Positions 22,280 to 31,565 of a stretch of 64,000 nucleotides of DNA are shown here, piece by piece. Numbering within the stretch: the stretch's first letter is position 1; every line of letters begins with the position of its first letter. The stretch is from Ricordea florida (lineage: Eukaryota; Cnidaria; Anthozoa; Corallimorpharia; Ricordeidae), in the NCBI GenBank assembly GCA_949710005.1, contig OX453276.1, forward strand, positions 17,991,449-18,055,448, given 5' to 3'. Below the pieces are notes generated by a model that saw only the letters and a program-made list of their open reading frames with translations, ran no database searches and had not been told where the DNA came from. The translations under genes and the position numbers were made by a program.

Positions 22280-22713
22280 TACAACTTAAATATAGTGTTA
22301 AAGAGTTGAAAATTAAAGGACGATCTAGAATGCGTAAAGCAGATTTCATTAAAGCGCTGGAAAAATTTACAGATGAGGAGATTATTAAGTTAATCCCAAA
22401 AGATACTATAAATAATTATATATGTAATCATGGAAAGGTAAAATATCAATGTAAAGAGTGTCATGGGTCTCAAATATGCCAACATAATAAAAGGAAATCA
22501 CGTTGTAAAGAATGCTGTAATGGTACTAGTCTTTGTGAGCATAAAAGGGTGAGGTATATATGTAAAGACTGCAAAGGTAAAGGAATATGTATTCATGGAA
22601 AACAAAGATATTTTTGTAAGGATTGTGGAGGATCTCAAATATGTGAACACAACAAACAGAAGGCGCATTGTAAAGAATGTCGCGCAACAAAAGAGCCACA
22701 ACAAAAACATTAA
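22252..22713 (+). CDS. SAP-like N-terminus plus Cys/His repeat protein
   Basis: 153 codons. Residues 1-45 resemble a SAP/LEM-type helix-extended-loop-helix (MEQLQRLTV, then LKIKGRSRMRKADFIKALEKF), which suggests DNA binding. From residue about 60 there are five units of the type CxH-x6-CxxC (CNHGKVKYQCKEC, CQHNKRKSRCKEC, CEHKRVRYICKDC, CIHGKQRYFCKDC, CEHNKQKAHCKEC), likely zinc-binding. Such repeats resemble those in some large DNA viruses and the EsV-1-7 type repeats of brown algae and their viruses; the likeness is from memory. The first nine codons are in the TIR and identical to the start of the polymerase, which shares the SAP-like fold. Role in the element is unknown; regulator or TIR-binding protein is a guess. 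Confidence 0.8.
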   Translation: MEQLQRLTVIQLKYSVKELKIKGRSRMRKADFIKALEKFTDEEIIKLIPKDTINNYICNHGKVKYQCKECHGSQICQHNKRKSRCKECCNGTSLCEHKRVRYICKDCKGKGICIHGKQRYFCKDCGGSQICEHNKQKAHCKECRATKEPQQKH

Positions 22714-22747
22714 GTTATATAACGCAAGTCAGTGTTACATAACAAAA
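22704..22747. repeat. 44-bp direct repeat, copy 1
   Basis: Same as 23462-23505 except one base. Contains GTTATATAAC and GTTACATAAC, two near-palindromes. The pair brackets the 211-codon ORF. Confidence 0.9.
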
Positions 22748-22751
22748 AATT

Positions 22752-23387
22752 TTATCTAAATCTTAAACTTAAAGTTATGGGAGAACCCTTCAGATCAAGT
22801 TTTTTCCATTCAATGTCTAAGATGCTTAAATCAAAGTGGCTTATTAGGCTCTCATATTTTTGAACTGGAATTGTTGGATAATCCTGTGAGGGTATGTTAG
22901 CAAGTAGGTGTGATGGTGTGAGTTTCACAAGTTCTCCATATTGAGTGTTATTCATATATGACGACTTATTATCCACTATACTACACATGAGTCTCAGTGG
23001 CTCCTTAATCTGTATATTTATGGGGTATAATTTACCAGGATTTATAACTTCAGGCATCCCTAAACCAACTTGTAGCCCTCTCGTAAGTTTTATGTTGAAG
23101 TTCTTATTGGAATATAGATAGTCAACAGTATCAGTCTCAATTATTGTTATCTTTGCCCTATCAGTATCATTAAGAAAGATCGCTTGGATATTACGCAGTG
23201 AATATGTACCGGGCTGAATTATTATGAGGGGCTGATTCTTATCATTGAATAATATCTGTTGATCTTTGAAATTAATCAATCTTTTGGTTTTTATATTACA
23301 ATCCAGGAGTTGTATCTCCCTAAGATTTTCTAGTGGAGGATCAAAATACACCCTGGTTTCAGACTCATACATGGTTATGCTCAACAT
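22752..23387 (-). CDS. Polinton ORF, 211 aa, beta-rich, possible minor capsid protein
   Basis: Not identified with certainty. The composition is rich in I, L, T and aromatic residues in short alternating stretches, as in a jelly-roll protein; there is no membrane segment. Polintons normally carry a penton-type minor capsid protein, and this ORF is one candidate by size and composition. A TTTAAA motif lies at 23413-23418, 25 nt before the ATG. Bracketed by a 44-bp direct repeat, which may mean that it was gained or duplicated as a cassette. Confidence 0.6.
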   Translation of the reverse strand: MLSITMYESETRVYFDPPLENLREIQLLDCNIKTKRLINFKDQQILFNDKNQPLIIIQPGTYSLRNIQAIFLNDTDRAKITIIETDTVDYLYSNKNFNIKLTRGLQVGLGMPEVINPGKLYPINIQIKEPLRLMCSIVDNKSSYMNNTQYGELVKLTPSHLLANIPSQDYPTIPVQKYESLISHFDLSILDIEWKKLDLKGSPITLSLRFR

Positions 23388-23461
23388 TTTGTTTGATTAC
23401 TCCATATTCATCTTTAAATTTCAATAATCGATCCTTCAAAAGATCCTACAATGACATTCGT

Positions 23462-23505
23462 AAAACATTAAGTTATATAACGCAAGCCAGTGTTACATAA
23501 CAAAA
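23462..23505. repeat. 44-bp direct repeat, copy 2
   Basis: See copy at 22704-22747; located 758 bp away in the same orientation, just upstream of the 211-codon gene. Confidence 0.9.
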
Positions 23506-23779
23506 TTTGCATTGACGTAATCACATTCCTGAGCGACGTTAGAAACCAGCCTTTTTAAAGTAAACATAAAATCTACTTTTCAACTTCAAATCCACTTTTC
23601 AACTTGCTTGTTGCTATGTCGTAAAAGTATGCAATCTATTGTTCTACACGTGAACACTAATTTACAAACAATGATAATCACGTGAAATACTCATGAACTA
23701 CCGAAATAGATACCACGCTAATCCACCAGCTACAACCATAAATGTTAATATATTCTTTTCATGCTGCGTTGGGTCAATA

Positions 23780-25234
23780 TTATTTGTATGTTTGCGTTGA
23801 GTCTGTTTTCATTGGTGGTTTTGGTTTCGTTTCAGTTCTATGTGGTAACTTTAACTTTGAAGATCCCATGTTATGACTTATTCCAACCTGTTTTGCTTCA
23901 GTGTTTAGGGAATTATTCACTCCAAAATTCATATCATTACTCGCTTTCATCAACTTGTTATTAAAACCTGTCACGCTTTCAGTATTGATTATCATATTAC
24001 TAGGCATTAGCCATACACCAGGAGCGATAGCTAAATCAAGCCGTAATTTTGCTTCCTGTACAGCTAATTGATATCTTTGGATGGAACTAGAAATGTCATT
24101 CTCGATCACACTACTTTCAAATAAAGTCAAGAATTCTTGTTGGGTCTCTATCGCTCCACCACCATTACCATAAATCGAGTTTCTAGTGTTGACTTGCGCT
24201 CCCAATATACAGTAAACAAAAGCTTCAGCAGATCGATTCAATCTACCAAGTCCAGCTTTAGTGAGTCCATGGCCACTTGTTGGGATAAACCAAGCATATT
24301 TGAAATCAGCAAAGTCATCATTACGGATAAATGAGATGAGATTACCCTTTTCTTTCTTACCACCTTCATCAGCAAATTTACCACCTTCACCAGGCCATTG
24401 ATCAGCCTCAACATCATAATTCCTTACCATATGTACATTTTGATATCCCCCACCTCTTCCATTGTACCCTGCACCATAATCAAGGAATATATCTCCCAAT
24501 CCACCATTTCGACCACCTTTCCATCTAAAGTCAGAATTATTAGCAGTTCCAAATTCTGCACACAATCGTTGATATGCGACTTTATTATAGGGATTATTAT
24601 TTATTGTAAAAGGTTGCTCGTCAGGTAAAGGAAGGCTCAATTCATATAATATTCTCCTTATTGTGAAATACACATGAAACTTAATGAAGCTACTCACTAC
24701 TTTGGGATAGTTAAGGCTCTCAAAAGGACTTATACCACAACCAGATGTCGCACACCAAACTGCAAAGTTAAGTTGTTGAGGCCAATAATTCATATCAGGA
24801 GCATTCAACCATTTTTTACTCTGCTTTCCAAATTTGAAAGTAACAACTTGTGATGTAAATATGTTTCTCATCTTTGCTGTGAATTTCTTCTTATTTGACA
24901 CGTATATATCCAGTGAGGTTAGCATTTTTGTTATGTCACTTGTAAAGTCATCAAAATCAATTGCAGGTATTGGATAAGATCGATTGGTTATAGTTAAACT
25001 CTTTGAGAATGAACTCAATGCATCATCATTCAATCCTAAATCTTTCCATAAAAGTCTTTTCAAACGGGGTGATAGGTCATCAGTCCATGTTTTGCCAGTA
25101 GGGTCATCATAAGACATTATTGTTGTATCATTCACTTTCCACTTAATGTAACCACCATACGGATCAGCTACAACTATGAATTGACCTTGATTAGCCTTTG
25201 GATATTTATTTCTGAAATCATTTAGTAAGCCCAT
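23780..25234 (-). CDS. Polinton ORF, 484 aa, unknown
   Basis: Large intact ORF with no family recognised. It has a Gly-rich middle (GGRNGGLGD, YNGRGGGY) around residues 235-265, a mixed alpha/beta N-terminal half and a Lys/Pro/Thr-rich tail. No signal peptide or membrane span seen. TTTAAA lies at 25264-25269, 29 nt before the start. Its position in the run of minus-strand genes with the capsid candidate suggests a structural or morphogenesis role, but this is only context. It could equally be the minor capsid or a fibre-like protein. Confidence 0.75.
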   Translation of the reverse strand: MGLLNDFRNKYPKANQGQFIVVADPYGGYIKWKVNDTTIMSYDDPTGKTWTDDLSPRLKRLLWKDLGLNDDALSSFSKSLTITNRSYPIPAIDFDDFTSDITKMLTSLDIYVSNKKKFTAKMRNIFTSQVVTFKFGKQSKKWLNAPDMNYWPQQLNFAVWCATSGCGISPFESLNYPKVVSSFIKFHVYFTIRRILYELSLPLPDEQPFTINNNPYNKVAYQRLCAEFGTANNSDFRWKGGRNGGLGDIFLDYGAGYNGRGGGYQNVHMVRNYDVEADQWPGEGGKFADEGGKKEKGNLISFIRNDDFADFKYAWFIPTSGHGLTKAGLGRLNRSAEAFVYCILGAQVNTRNSIYGNGGGAIETQQEFLTLFESSVIENDISSSIQRYQLAVQEAKLRLDLAIAPGVWLMPSNMIINTESVTGFNNKLMKASNDMNFGVNNSLNTEAKQVGISHNMGSSKLKLPHRTETKPKPPMKTDSTQTYK

Positions 25235-25337
25235 CTTATTATTTACGTTGATAATAGGATGCTTTTAAATCAATACCGTTCTTTTCTAATACCAGCATAA
25301 CAATTCCATCCTACAGGAGTTCTTTCAAATGACATTT

Positions 25338-25934
25338 TCAACGTACGGGAGCTGTTAACTCCTTTAATATTTCCGCTCGAGCCTCTGCTCTTATCTGATT
25401 CATATTTAAGTTTTTTTCTGTATCTTTACTGTTTTTTTGACGGATTTCGAGTTTTAGTTTTTCAAACTTGTCCACCTCTGATAAAATTAACGAAAATTCT
25501 TGGTCAGAGATAGCGTTATCTTTTAATGCCTTTGAAACCAAGTCGTGAATGGTATTTACTTTTGCTTTTGCTAGAGAAACTGTCTGTTCATGTTTACTAA
25601 CTTTATGTGAAAGTCGTTTAGAAGCAGCACCGAATCCAACCGATATTCCCCCACAAATACCTCCCACTGCTCCTAATGGGATACCAACAGCAGCACCAAA
25701 ACCAGTAAGCGAGGTTCCAAGTCCACTTGCAGATAAAATAACTGAAAACACCCCACTACCAACACTGATTTTTGTAAATATTCCCCTCGCTCTATTGTAT
25801 TTTTTCCTAACATCCTCGTAATGTTTAATTTCCTTTTGAAGATTATGTAGTACTTCACACGACTTTTGTAGCCTGAAATTATTTGGATCACCATTCATAG
25901 GTAATTGTGGATAAATTCTATTGTAGTCTTCCAT
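25338..25934 (-). CDS. Polinton ORF, 198 aa, Gly/Ala-rich hydrophobic core
   Basis: The open frame extends to 26006, but the ATG at 25932-25934 is preferred because a TTTAAA motif stands 25 nt before it (25959-25964), the spacing seen elsewhere in this element. Residues about 45-95 form a Gly/Ala/Val-rich hydrophobic stretch that could be one or two membrane hairpins; a charged helical region rich in K, E and L follows. Function unknown; could be a virion membrane or membrane-disrupting component. Overlapped by no other gene. Confidence 0.7.
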   Translation of the reverse strand: MEDYNRIYPQLPMNGDPNNFRLQKSCEVLHNLQKEIKHYEDVRKKYNRARGIFTKISVGSGVFSVILSASGLGTSLTGFGAAVGIPLGAVGGICGGISVGFGAASKRLSHKVSKHEQTVSLAKAKVNTIHDLVSKALKDNAISDQEFSLILSEVDKFEKLKLEIRQKNSKDTEKNLNMNQIRAEARAEILKELTAPVR

Positions 25935-26028
25935 ATTTTTACTGATCAACACGATATCTTTAAATAAATTCGAACAGCATAGTGATATATAGAAACGTTG
26001 TATCATTCTTCATGTTTTTTTTTTTTAC

Positions 26029-26973
26029 TTATCGTCTCTTATTTTTAAACTGTTCCACAAAATATAGAACCACAGCCATTATCAACAACCAAGCGTTCTT
26101 ACCTAAAAACCTAATAACCTCACCCGCTGTTTTGAACAGAAAGCTCACGATAGCTCCAACCATTCCAGGTAATATTTCACCAAGTTTCTTACCAATAGCT
26201 TTCAAACCGTTACCAACACCTTTACCTAATGTGGTTAGGCCTTTAGAAAGATTAGAAACTATAACACCAATGACTACACCTACAGCACTAACAACACCAA
26301 AGACTGTAAAACCATACTTTTTGAAGATGTACTTTATCTTATTCCGTAATGACATTTGATCCCAGACTGTTTCAGCCTCTCTGTTCCTGTTTGCTATATT
26401 TTGTTTGTGGTCACCAATTTCACTCTGCAGAGTCTCTATTTTACTATGTTCTTCTGGGGTATTAAGCGGTTTTTCCTTGAGGAATTTTAGTTTTTTCTCT
26501 TTTTCAGCGATCTCTTTTTCATCCTTAGCGTTCTCAATATCAACATCTTTCAAAATCTTTCCAGCTCTTTTACCTAAATTTTCCATTAAAGTCGGGGGAG
26601 GTTTTTCTTCGAATTCACCATTGGATAATAAAGTGTATTTGTGAGCCCCTTTCCTTTTCAATTTTACAAATACTCGTTTTAATTCATCCAGTCCAGCTGT
26701 TACTTTATTAGTATTAACTTTAGGGAAATTACTTTTAACCTCACCCCAAGCATAATCTCGATCACTTTCCGCTTCATCTAAAAAGTGCTGTTTTTCACTA
26801 CCACCAAATGAAGTTTCTTGTTCATAATCGTCAGGGTAAGTTGGATGATTGATGGATGTCTTTGGATTTGTATATAATGCTAATGATTCATTACCCTCAT
26901 CATTACCGACATTACTGGGATCATTTAGTTTAGTTGGATCAATATCTTCTGGTAAATATCCTCCTTCTGCCAT
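26029..26973 (-). CDS. Polinton ORF, 314 aa, C-terminal membrane protein
   Basis: The N-terminal 200 residues are hydrophilic and charged with a coiled-coil stretch (EKEIAEKEKKLKFLKEK near 160). The last 100 residues contain three hydrophobic spans (FTVFGVVSAVGVVIGVIV, then MVGAIVSFLF, then AWLLIMAVVLYFV) and a basic tail. TTTAAA is at 27000-27005, 26 nt upstream. Not identified. Membrane placement follows from the sequence; a role in virion assembly or membrane interaction is inference. Confidence 0.75.
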   Translation of the reverse strand: MAEGGYLPEDIDPTKLNDPSNVGNDEGNESLALYTNPKTSINHPTYPDDYEQETSFGGSEKQHFLDEAESDRDYAWGEVKSNFPKVNTNKVTAGLDELKRVFVKLKRKGAHKYTLLSNGEFEEKPPPTLMENLGKRAGKILKDVDIENAKDEKEIAEKEKKLKFLKEKPLNTPEEHSKIETLQSEIGDHKQNIANRNREAETVWDQMSLRNKIKYIFKKYGFTVFGVVSAVGVVIGVIVSNLSKGLTTLGKGVGNGLKAIGKKLGEILPGMVGAIVSFLFKTAGEVIRFLGKNAWLLIMAVVLYFVEQFKNKRR

Positions 26974-27021
26974 GATTTTTTACTCATCTGTAAGAAATCT
27001 TTAAACTGGTCACACACTTTA

Positions 27022-27414
27022 CTAAAATAATTTACTAACCATATATCCCAATGCCAACATACCACCACCTACATATGCCATTTCACCCATCTTTTGATTG
27101 TCACTGGGTCTATAATAATCAGAGAATTTTGGTTCATGTGTCTGACTATAAAATTTCAAAGCTTCATCGGTAGTCGAAATATTTTTTGAGGCTTGGTATT
27201 TAGCATCCTTCTGTTGAGAGTGCCAATCAATGAGATTCTGTCTCTTTTCCTGATATGTAGCATAATCTTTTTGATATTTTTCTATTGCCTTATCGTGTCG
27301 TATTCGTTCTGCATCTGTTTTATCACCTGAGAGATATTTTGCAATATATGATCCGCCAACAAATGTAGTTGCATTCAATATAGCTCCACCAACCATCATT
27401 GCTATTGTTGCCAT
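27022..27414 (-). CDS. Polinton ORF, 130 aa, two membrane segments
   Basis: Hydrophobic spans at both ends (residues 2-22 and 113-128) and a charged helical middle (KYQKDYATYQEKRQ). Three possible starts, M1, M6 and M7; a TTTAAT variant of the promoter word at 27420-27425 sits 20 nt before M6, so M6 (27399) may be the real start. The 27421 neighbour stops inside this motif. Function unknown. Confidence 0.7.
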   Translation of the reverse strand: MATIAMMVGGAILNATTFVGGSYIAKYLSGDKTDAERIRHDKAIEKYQKDYATYQEKRQNLIDWHSQQKDAKYQASKNISTTDEALKFYSQTHEPKFSDYYRPSDNQKMGEMAYVGGGMLALGYMVSKLF

Positions 27415-27420
27415 AAATCT

Positions 27421-27639
27421 TTAATTTGGTAAAATCTTTTGATCCTCTAAATATGTTTTTAGGTACATACTACCAGATAGGACAGCTACCCATTTAGCAT
27501 AGTTTGTAATACTTGAGGAGGGATCGTTCATAAATGATTCTTTCAGTGCCTTTTTAGATACATATCCAACTCTAGCTGCTAATCCGATAAGGACTGCTGA
27601 ATCAGTAACAGTTTTCACAAGTTTGTTTTCAGTTGACAT
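27421..27639 (-). CDS. Polinton ORF, 72 aa, small membrane protein
   Basis: Two weak hydrophobic stretches (SAVLIGLAARVGYV and YAKWVAVLSGSMYL). TTTAAA at 27666-27671, 26 nt before ATG, supports that this short ORF is a real gene. No family recognised. Confidence 0.65.
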   Translation of the reverse strand: MSTENKLVKTVTDSAVLIGLAARVGYVSKKALKESFMNDPSSSITNYAKWVAVLSGSMYLKTYLEDQKILPN

Positions 27640-27680
27640 AATTTTTATTGATGATATAGAAAACCTTTAAACTACTTTCC

Positions 27681-28082
27681 TCATATCATTGCTATTTTCG
27701 GAGTTGGTTGAGGTGGTGGTTGTGAGGGTTGTGTGGAAATATTTGGGGGTGGAACTTTAGTCGGTATTCTATTTTTGTAATATCTCATAAACATGTCAAC
27801 TGCAGTAAACCCTATTCCAACGATGGATAAAACAGTAGTAAAAGATAGCTCTGGAATCCATGCTTTTGTTGCTTCTTCTTCATTTGAATTTTCTTCATGT
27901 TTGCTCTCCGCCTGTTCCTTTTCACGTTTAATTTCCCTTGCTAACGCTTCTCTAGCTTTTTTGTGATATTCTGCTAGTTTCTTACCAGCTGCAACTTTTT
28001 TAGGATCTTTTTCTTTAACATCTTTCTTATTTTTAGTAGTAGGTGGATCCATTGTAATTTGTTCAACAACTTCTTCAGACAT
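27681..28082 (-). CDS. Polinton ORF, 133 aa, Lys/Glu-rich with one membrane span and Pro-rich tail
   Basis: The N-terminal 70 residues are strongly charged and helical; one hydrophobic span follows (FTTVLSIVGIGFTAVDMF, about 81-98), then a Pro-rich tail (PSQPPPQPTP). TTTAAA at 28112-28117, 29 nt upstream. Not identified; the layout is that of a single-pass membrane or scaffold protein. Confidence 0.7.
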   Translation of the reverse strand: MSEEVVEQITMDPPTTKNKKDVKEKDPKKVAAGKKLAEYHKKAREALAREIKREKEQAESKHEENSNEEEATKAWIPELSFTTVLSIVGIGFTAVDMFMRYYKNRIPTKVPPPNISTQPSQPPPQPTPKIAMI

Positions 28083-28117
28083 TATTATTTTATTTCACAA
28101 AGTAAAGAATCTTTAAA

Positions 28118-28633
28118 TCAGTTGTGCTCAGTGACCTTCTCAGTTTTGTTAGAATTATCTGTAATTGTGTTTGAAACTTCTTGTATTTTGTTGATTTTAA
28201 TATGCTTAGCAACCTGGAATAGCCCGCTGGCAAGTGCTACCAATCTTCCACCTTTTAATGCTAACAGGCCTACAAAGTTTGTCAGTTCACGATTAACCAA
28301 CTCATCATTCTTCAAATCTTTACAAAGCGCATCAATGTTATCTACAGGAACCATGTAAGAAATGACTTGAGAAACTAATTGAAGAGATGAATCTACTAAT
28401 CCACCACTAATTTTCTTACCTAATACTGTCTGGTATCGATTATAATATTTTTCAACATCTTTTACCGTGAGTTTCTTTATATCACCTAGGCTCATATCAA
28501 CACCTAAATATTCCTTTGTAGTTCCAAGAGATGCGAGAATAGCTAGTGATTCTTGTTTTATTTCAATATCATCATCTTTTACATCATCTTTTACCTCAGT
28601 CTTTTCTTCTATATAATCTTCAACTTCTGTCAT
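28118..28633 (-). CDS. Polinton ORF, 171 aa, unknown
   Basis: Acidic N-terminus, helical body and a mildly hydrophobic segment near 125-145 (FVGLLALKGGRLVALASGLF). TTTAAA at 28664-28669, 30 nt upstream, just inside the end of the ATPase gene. No family recognised. Confidence 0.7.
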   Translation of the reverse strand: MTEVEDYIEEKTEVKDDVKDDDIEIKQESLAILASLGTTKEYLGVDMSLGDIKKLTVKDVEKYYNRYQTVLGKKISGGLVDSSLQLVSQVISYMVPVDNIDALCKDLKNDELVNRELTNFVGLLALKGGRLVALASGLFQVAKHIKINKIQEVSNTITDNSNKTEKVTEHN

Positions 28634-28664
28634 ATTTTAATTTTGTAATAAAACATAGATTCTT

Positions 28665-29291
28665 TTAAATCACCGCAGGAATCTCCAAATAACATTTGAA
28701 TGGATAACGTAAACACAAACAGAGTCTTGAATATTTTTCAGTTTTCAGTATTTCTACAAATTTTTTAATAGTTTCAGAGTCTAAATCACCTCCATAATCT
28801 TCGAAAAGCATCTTCATACCTTTCTGTGATGGATTATGGAATGTAACAACACAAGCCACATTTTCACGGAATGGTTTTGCAATGGATGTTAATTGCTGAG
28901 TGAGAACCCACACTGATAATCCATGATGTCTTCCAGAGAATGCTAGATCTATAAACTTGTTCGATCGTTTCTTTAGATCATTTGAAACAGCACAATCGTC
29001 TAAAATTATTAGTGTATTAGTACCAGAGAACAAAGTTTGACAATCAGTTAACATTTCATTAATCTCATCAATGTTACTAGCATCTGGTGAAAATACATAG
29101 AAATGTTTATCTTTGTTAGCAAAATTATGATAGGTTTTATTTTTAGAAAAAGTTGGACATATTAGAACAATGTATTCAAAAACTTTTCGAAATGGTCCTC
29201 TTAGCTGATCTATGATGTACTTTGTCTTTCCACAATTTGTTGGTCCAGTTATAATACAATGAAAAGGAACTTTATCTCGTAATTCTTCCAT
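28665..29291 (-). CDS. Polinton DNA-packaging ATPase (A32/FtsK-like)
   Basis: 208 aa. Walker A is GPTNCGKTKYI (about residues 16-26), Walker B is TLIILDDCA (about 93-101), and a later WVLTQQL has the Gln expected in A32-type ATPases. These enzymes drive genome packaging into capsids. It starts 8 nt after the stop of the capsid candidate and, unlike its neighbours, has no exact TTTAAA upstream (only CTTAAG near 29316), so it may be read from the capsid transcript. Confidence 0.9.
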   Translation of the reverse strand: MEELRDKVPFHCIITGPTNCGKTKYIIDQLRGPFRKVFEYIVLICPTFSKNKTYHNFANKDKHFYVFSPDASNIDEINEMLTDCQTLFSGTNTLIILDDCAVSNDLKKRSNKFIDLAFSGRHHGLSVWVLTQQLTSIAKPFRENVACVVTFHNPSQKGMKMLFEDYGGDLDSETIKKFVEILKTEKYSRLCLCLRYPFKCYLEIPAVI

Positions 29292-29299
29292 CTTTTTAA

Positions 29300-30535
29300 C
29301 TAATACATGATTGATCTTAAGTTTGAATTCATGACCTCCATCAACGCATCGGCTACCACAAACATGTAACAGGTCATCATACCAGATCCACTAAGATTTC
29401 TTTTAATTTCTATTTTTACACCATCTTGTGCATTGTTTAAGGCTAGACCCCCTCCATGAATACCATTATCTGGGTGAGTTCTCAAATCTATCCACAGAGC
29501 AAACTTATTACCATAAAAATCTTTTTCCTTTACACCATCTCTTCCGAAACGTTTCTTTACCGACTCCCAGAGGTCTGACGGCACCATTCCCTTAGAGTAT
29601 AAACGATTTGGTACGCCATTAACATCGATATTGATTGAGGTGATACCTGGATTGAAAAAATTCTCAGAGTCTCGTGCTCCTCCACCGTATTGTAATGTAA
29701 ACAAACATAATATCCCTGTAATTGACCTTCTAGGTAGATTAACATGCTGGTTTATAACGCTGTCAGAAGGCCTGGATATGGTGAAAGTTTTGTGTAGAGT
29801 GACATTCTCGTAAAAGAATCCTTTACCAACCTGATAAGCTGCCTGTGCCTCACGAGCTAAGTATTCGCTTGATATGCAAGAATATTCCAACTCAAGGTTT
29901 GTTATTTTGTAAGTTGGAGGCTTGGTTGTGTCAGAATAAACAACAATATCGTAAACTGGAGCCAGTGTAATCTCAAAGATTAGTTGATGATCTAATGCCT
30001 TTGGATAGAAAACCCCATGATCGTTGAGAATAGGATGATTTAGTGGGATATGATACTTGGTGTTGTGTACTACTGCAAGAGCTACTTCCTTAGCATCTGT
30101 GTCTACCTTATCACCCGCATTTGTCCTAAGCTTCCTCATGTTTTCAGAAGAAATACCTTGTTTTAATCTATCCTCACGTTCTTCATCTGTTAAGAATAAG
30201 TCATGGTATGTTTGAAATAGATCGTATCTTTGGGTATCCTGTAGTGTTTCACCTCCAAAAAGAACCCTTAATCTGGATACAAGGTTACTACCCACATTAT
30301 TCACGAGGGTGTTATCAGCATGCCCATCAACAGTCAAGTTAAATACTAGAGATAAACTTCCAGGGACAATAACCAAATTCTCAGTAAGTTTTGGAATATT
30401 TATATATAGTGTTTCTCTTTCATTAGCTGATGATGGATTTAGTGTAATTCTATTCAATGTTGATTCCGCTTTCAAACCTAGTGGCTCTCTTGGAATCCTG
30501 TTTGGGTTAATTTTTTCAGATATAGTTTGCGACAT
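29300..30535 (-). CDS. Polinton major capsid protein candidate
   Basis: 411 aa, beta-rich, no membrane span. Motifs such as FGGETLQDTQRYDLFQTY, followed by LNHPILNDHGVFYP and FEITLAP, match my memory of a widespread invertebrate Polinton protein held to be the double jelly-roll capsid protein. Its place next to the packaging ATPase fits. The TTTAAA at 30565-30570 is 29 nt upstream and overlaps the start codon of the divergent integrase. The length is somewhat short for a double jelly-roll. A structure prediction would settle it. Confidence 0.8.
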   Translation of the reverse strand: MSQTISEKINPNRIPREPLGLKAESTLNRITLNPSSANERETLYINIPKLTENLVIVPGSLSLVFNLTVDGHADNTLVNNVGSNLVSRLRVLFGGETLQDTQRYDLFQTYHDLFLTDEEREDRLKQGISSENMRKLRTNAGDKVDTDAKEVALAVVHNTKYHIPLNHPILNDHGVFYPKALDHQLIFEITLAPVYDIVVYSDTTKPPTYKITNLELEYSCISSEYLAREAQAAYQVGKGFFYENVTLHKTFTISRPSDSVINQHVNLPRRSITGILCLFTLQYGGGARDSENFFNPGITSINIDVNGVPNRLYSKGMVPSDLWESVKKRFGRDGVKEKDFYGNKFALWIDLRTHPDNGIHGGGLALNNAQDGVKIEIKRNLSGSGMMTCYMFVVADALMEVMNSNLRSIMY

Positions 30536-30569
30536 ATTTTATTTTAAGGAAGGGTGGAGTAATCTTTAA
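30536..30569. promoter_or_regulatory. Divergent promoter between capsid candidate and integrase
   Basis: Only 34 bp separate the two start codons. The capsid-side motif TTTAAAGATT (complement of 30561-30570) ends on the A of the integrase ATG. On the integrase side a TTTTAA variant lies near 30541. One short segment must therefore serve both directions. Confidence 0.6.
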
Positions 30570-31565
30570 ATGAGTAACGAAAAAAGCATGTTATCAAAAA
30601 TATATTATTCAACTTATGGATATTGGAAAGGATATTCCGCAATTCCTAAATTAGCTGAGAAAGCAAAAGTTAGTGAAGATGAGGCTAAAAGATGGCTTGA
30701 GAAACAGGCTATGTGGCAAATCTATCTACCAGCTCCAAAATATATCCCTAGACCCCACTGGACTGTAGATAAACCCAATCAGATTCACCAAGCAGATCTA
30801 TTATTTTTACCACATGATAGAGTTGGAAGGAAGACATATCGATATGCTCTGGTTGTGATTGATATAGCCAGTCGATACAAAGATGCTGAACCATTAACAT
30901 CAAAAGAAAGTCATGAGATATCCAAAGCTTTTGAAAAAATATATTCCAGAAAGTTAAAATATCCAAAAACATTAATTGTTGATCCTGGAAGAGAATTTAT
31001 GGGTGATGTGACAAAACTTATGAACATACATAATGTAAACATTCAGAGAAGCGAAGCTGGAAACCATAGAGCACAAGCATTTGTTGAAAGAGCAAATAGA
31101 ACATTAAGTGAACGATTATTTAGTCATCAATATGCACAAGAAATGATTAGTAATGATCAATCTAGAGTATGGGTGAAACGATTACCAGCTATTTTGAAAA
31201 CTTTGAATAGTATACCAACGAGAATAATTGGTGAAGAGCCTGTAAAAGCTATAAAACTGAAAGAGGTTGATATTAATCCTCCAAAATATAAGCGAGTTGT
31301 AGGACTTGATGAGGTGAGGCTGCTAATTGAGGTTAGGGTTAGATACTTACCCTATCCTGGTGAACTTGAGGGTGGTGAGCGAAGAAGAGCTACAGACCCC
31401 ATTTGGAGTATTCAGGTTTATGATATATCACGTAGTGTGGTTTCATCTAATCAGCCGGTGTTGTATTATTTATTAGATGGGCCTAGACGTGGTTTTGTGA
31501 GGGAAGAACTTCAAGTTGTACCTTATGATACTGAACTCCCACCTGATTATGTTTTGGTAAGATAA
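30570..31565 (+). CDS. Polinton retrovirus-type integrase
   Basis: 331 aa. The rve core shows HQADLLF (first D), LIVDPGREF (second D) and AFVERANR (E), with about 34-35 residues between the last two. The C-terminal part (YLLDGPRRGFVREELQVV) resembles the SH3/chromo-like end of such integrases. It joins the element ends to target DNA with 5-6 bp duplications, in agreement with the CTTGCT seen. Its 3' end overlaps the convergent polymerase by 19 bp. Intact. Confidence 0.95.
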   Translation: MSNEKSMLSKIYYSTYGYWKGYSAIPKLAEKAKVSEDEAKRWLEKQAMWQIYLPAPKYIPRPHWTVDKPNQIHQADLLFLPHDRVGRKTYRYALVVIDIASRYKDAEPLTSKESHEISKAFEKIYSRKLKYPKTLIVDPGREFMGDVTKLMNIHNVNIQRSEAGNHRAQAFVERANRTLSERLFSHQYAQEMISNDQSRVWVKRLPAILKTLNSIPTRIIGEEPVKAIKLKEVDINPPKYKRVVGLDEVRLLIEVRVRYLPYPGELEGGERRRATDPIWSIQVYDISRSVVSSNQPVLYYLLDGPRRGFVREELQVVPYDTELPPDYVLVR

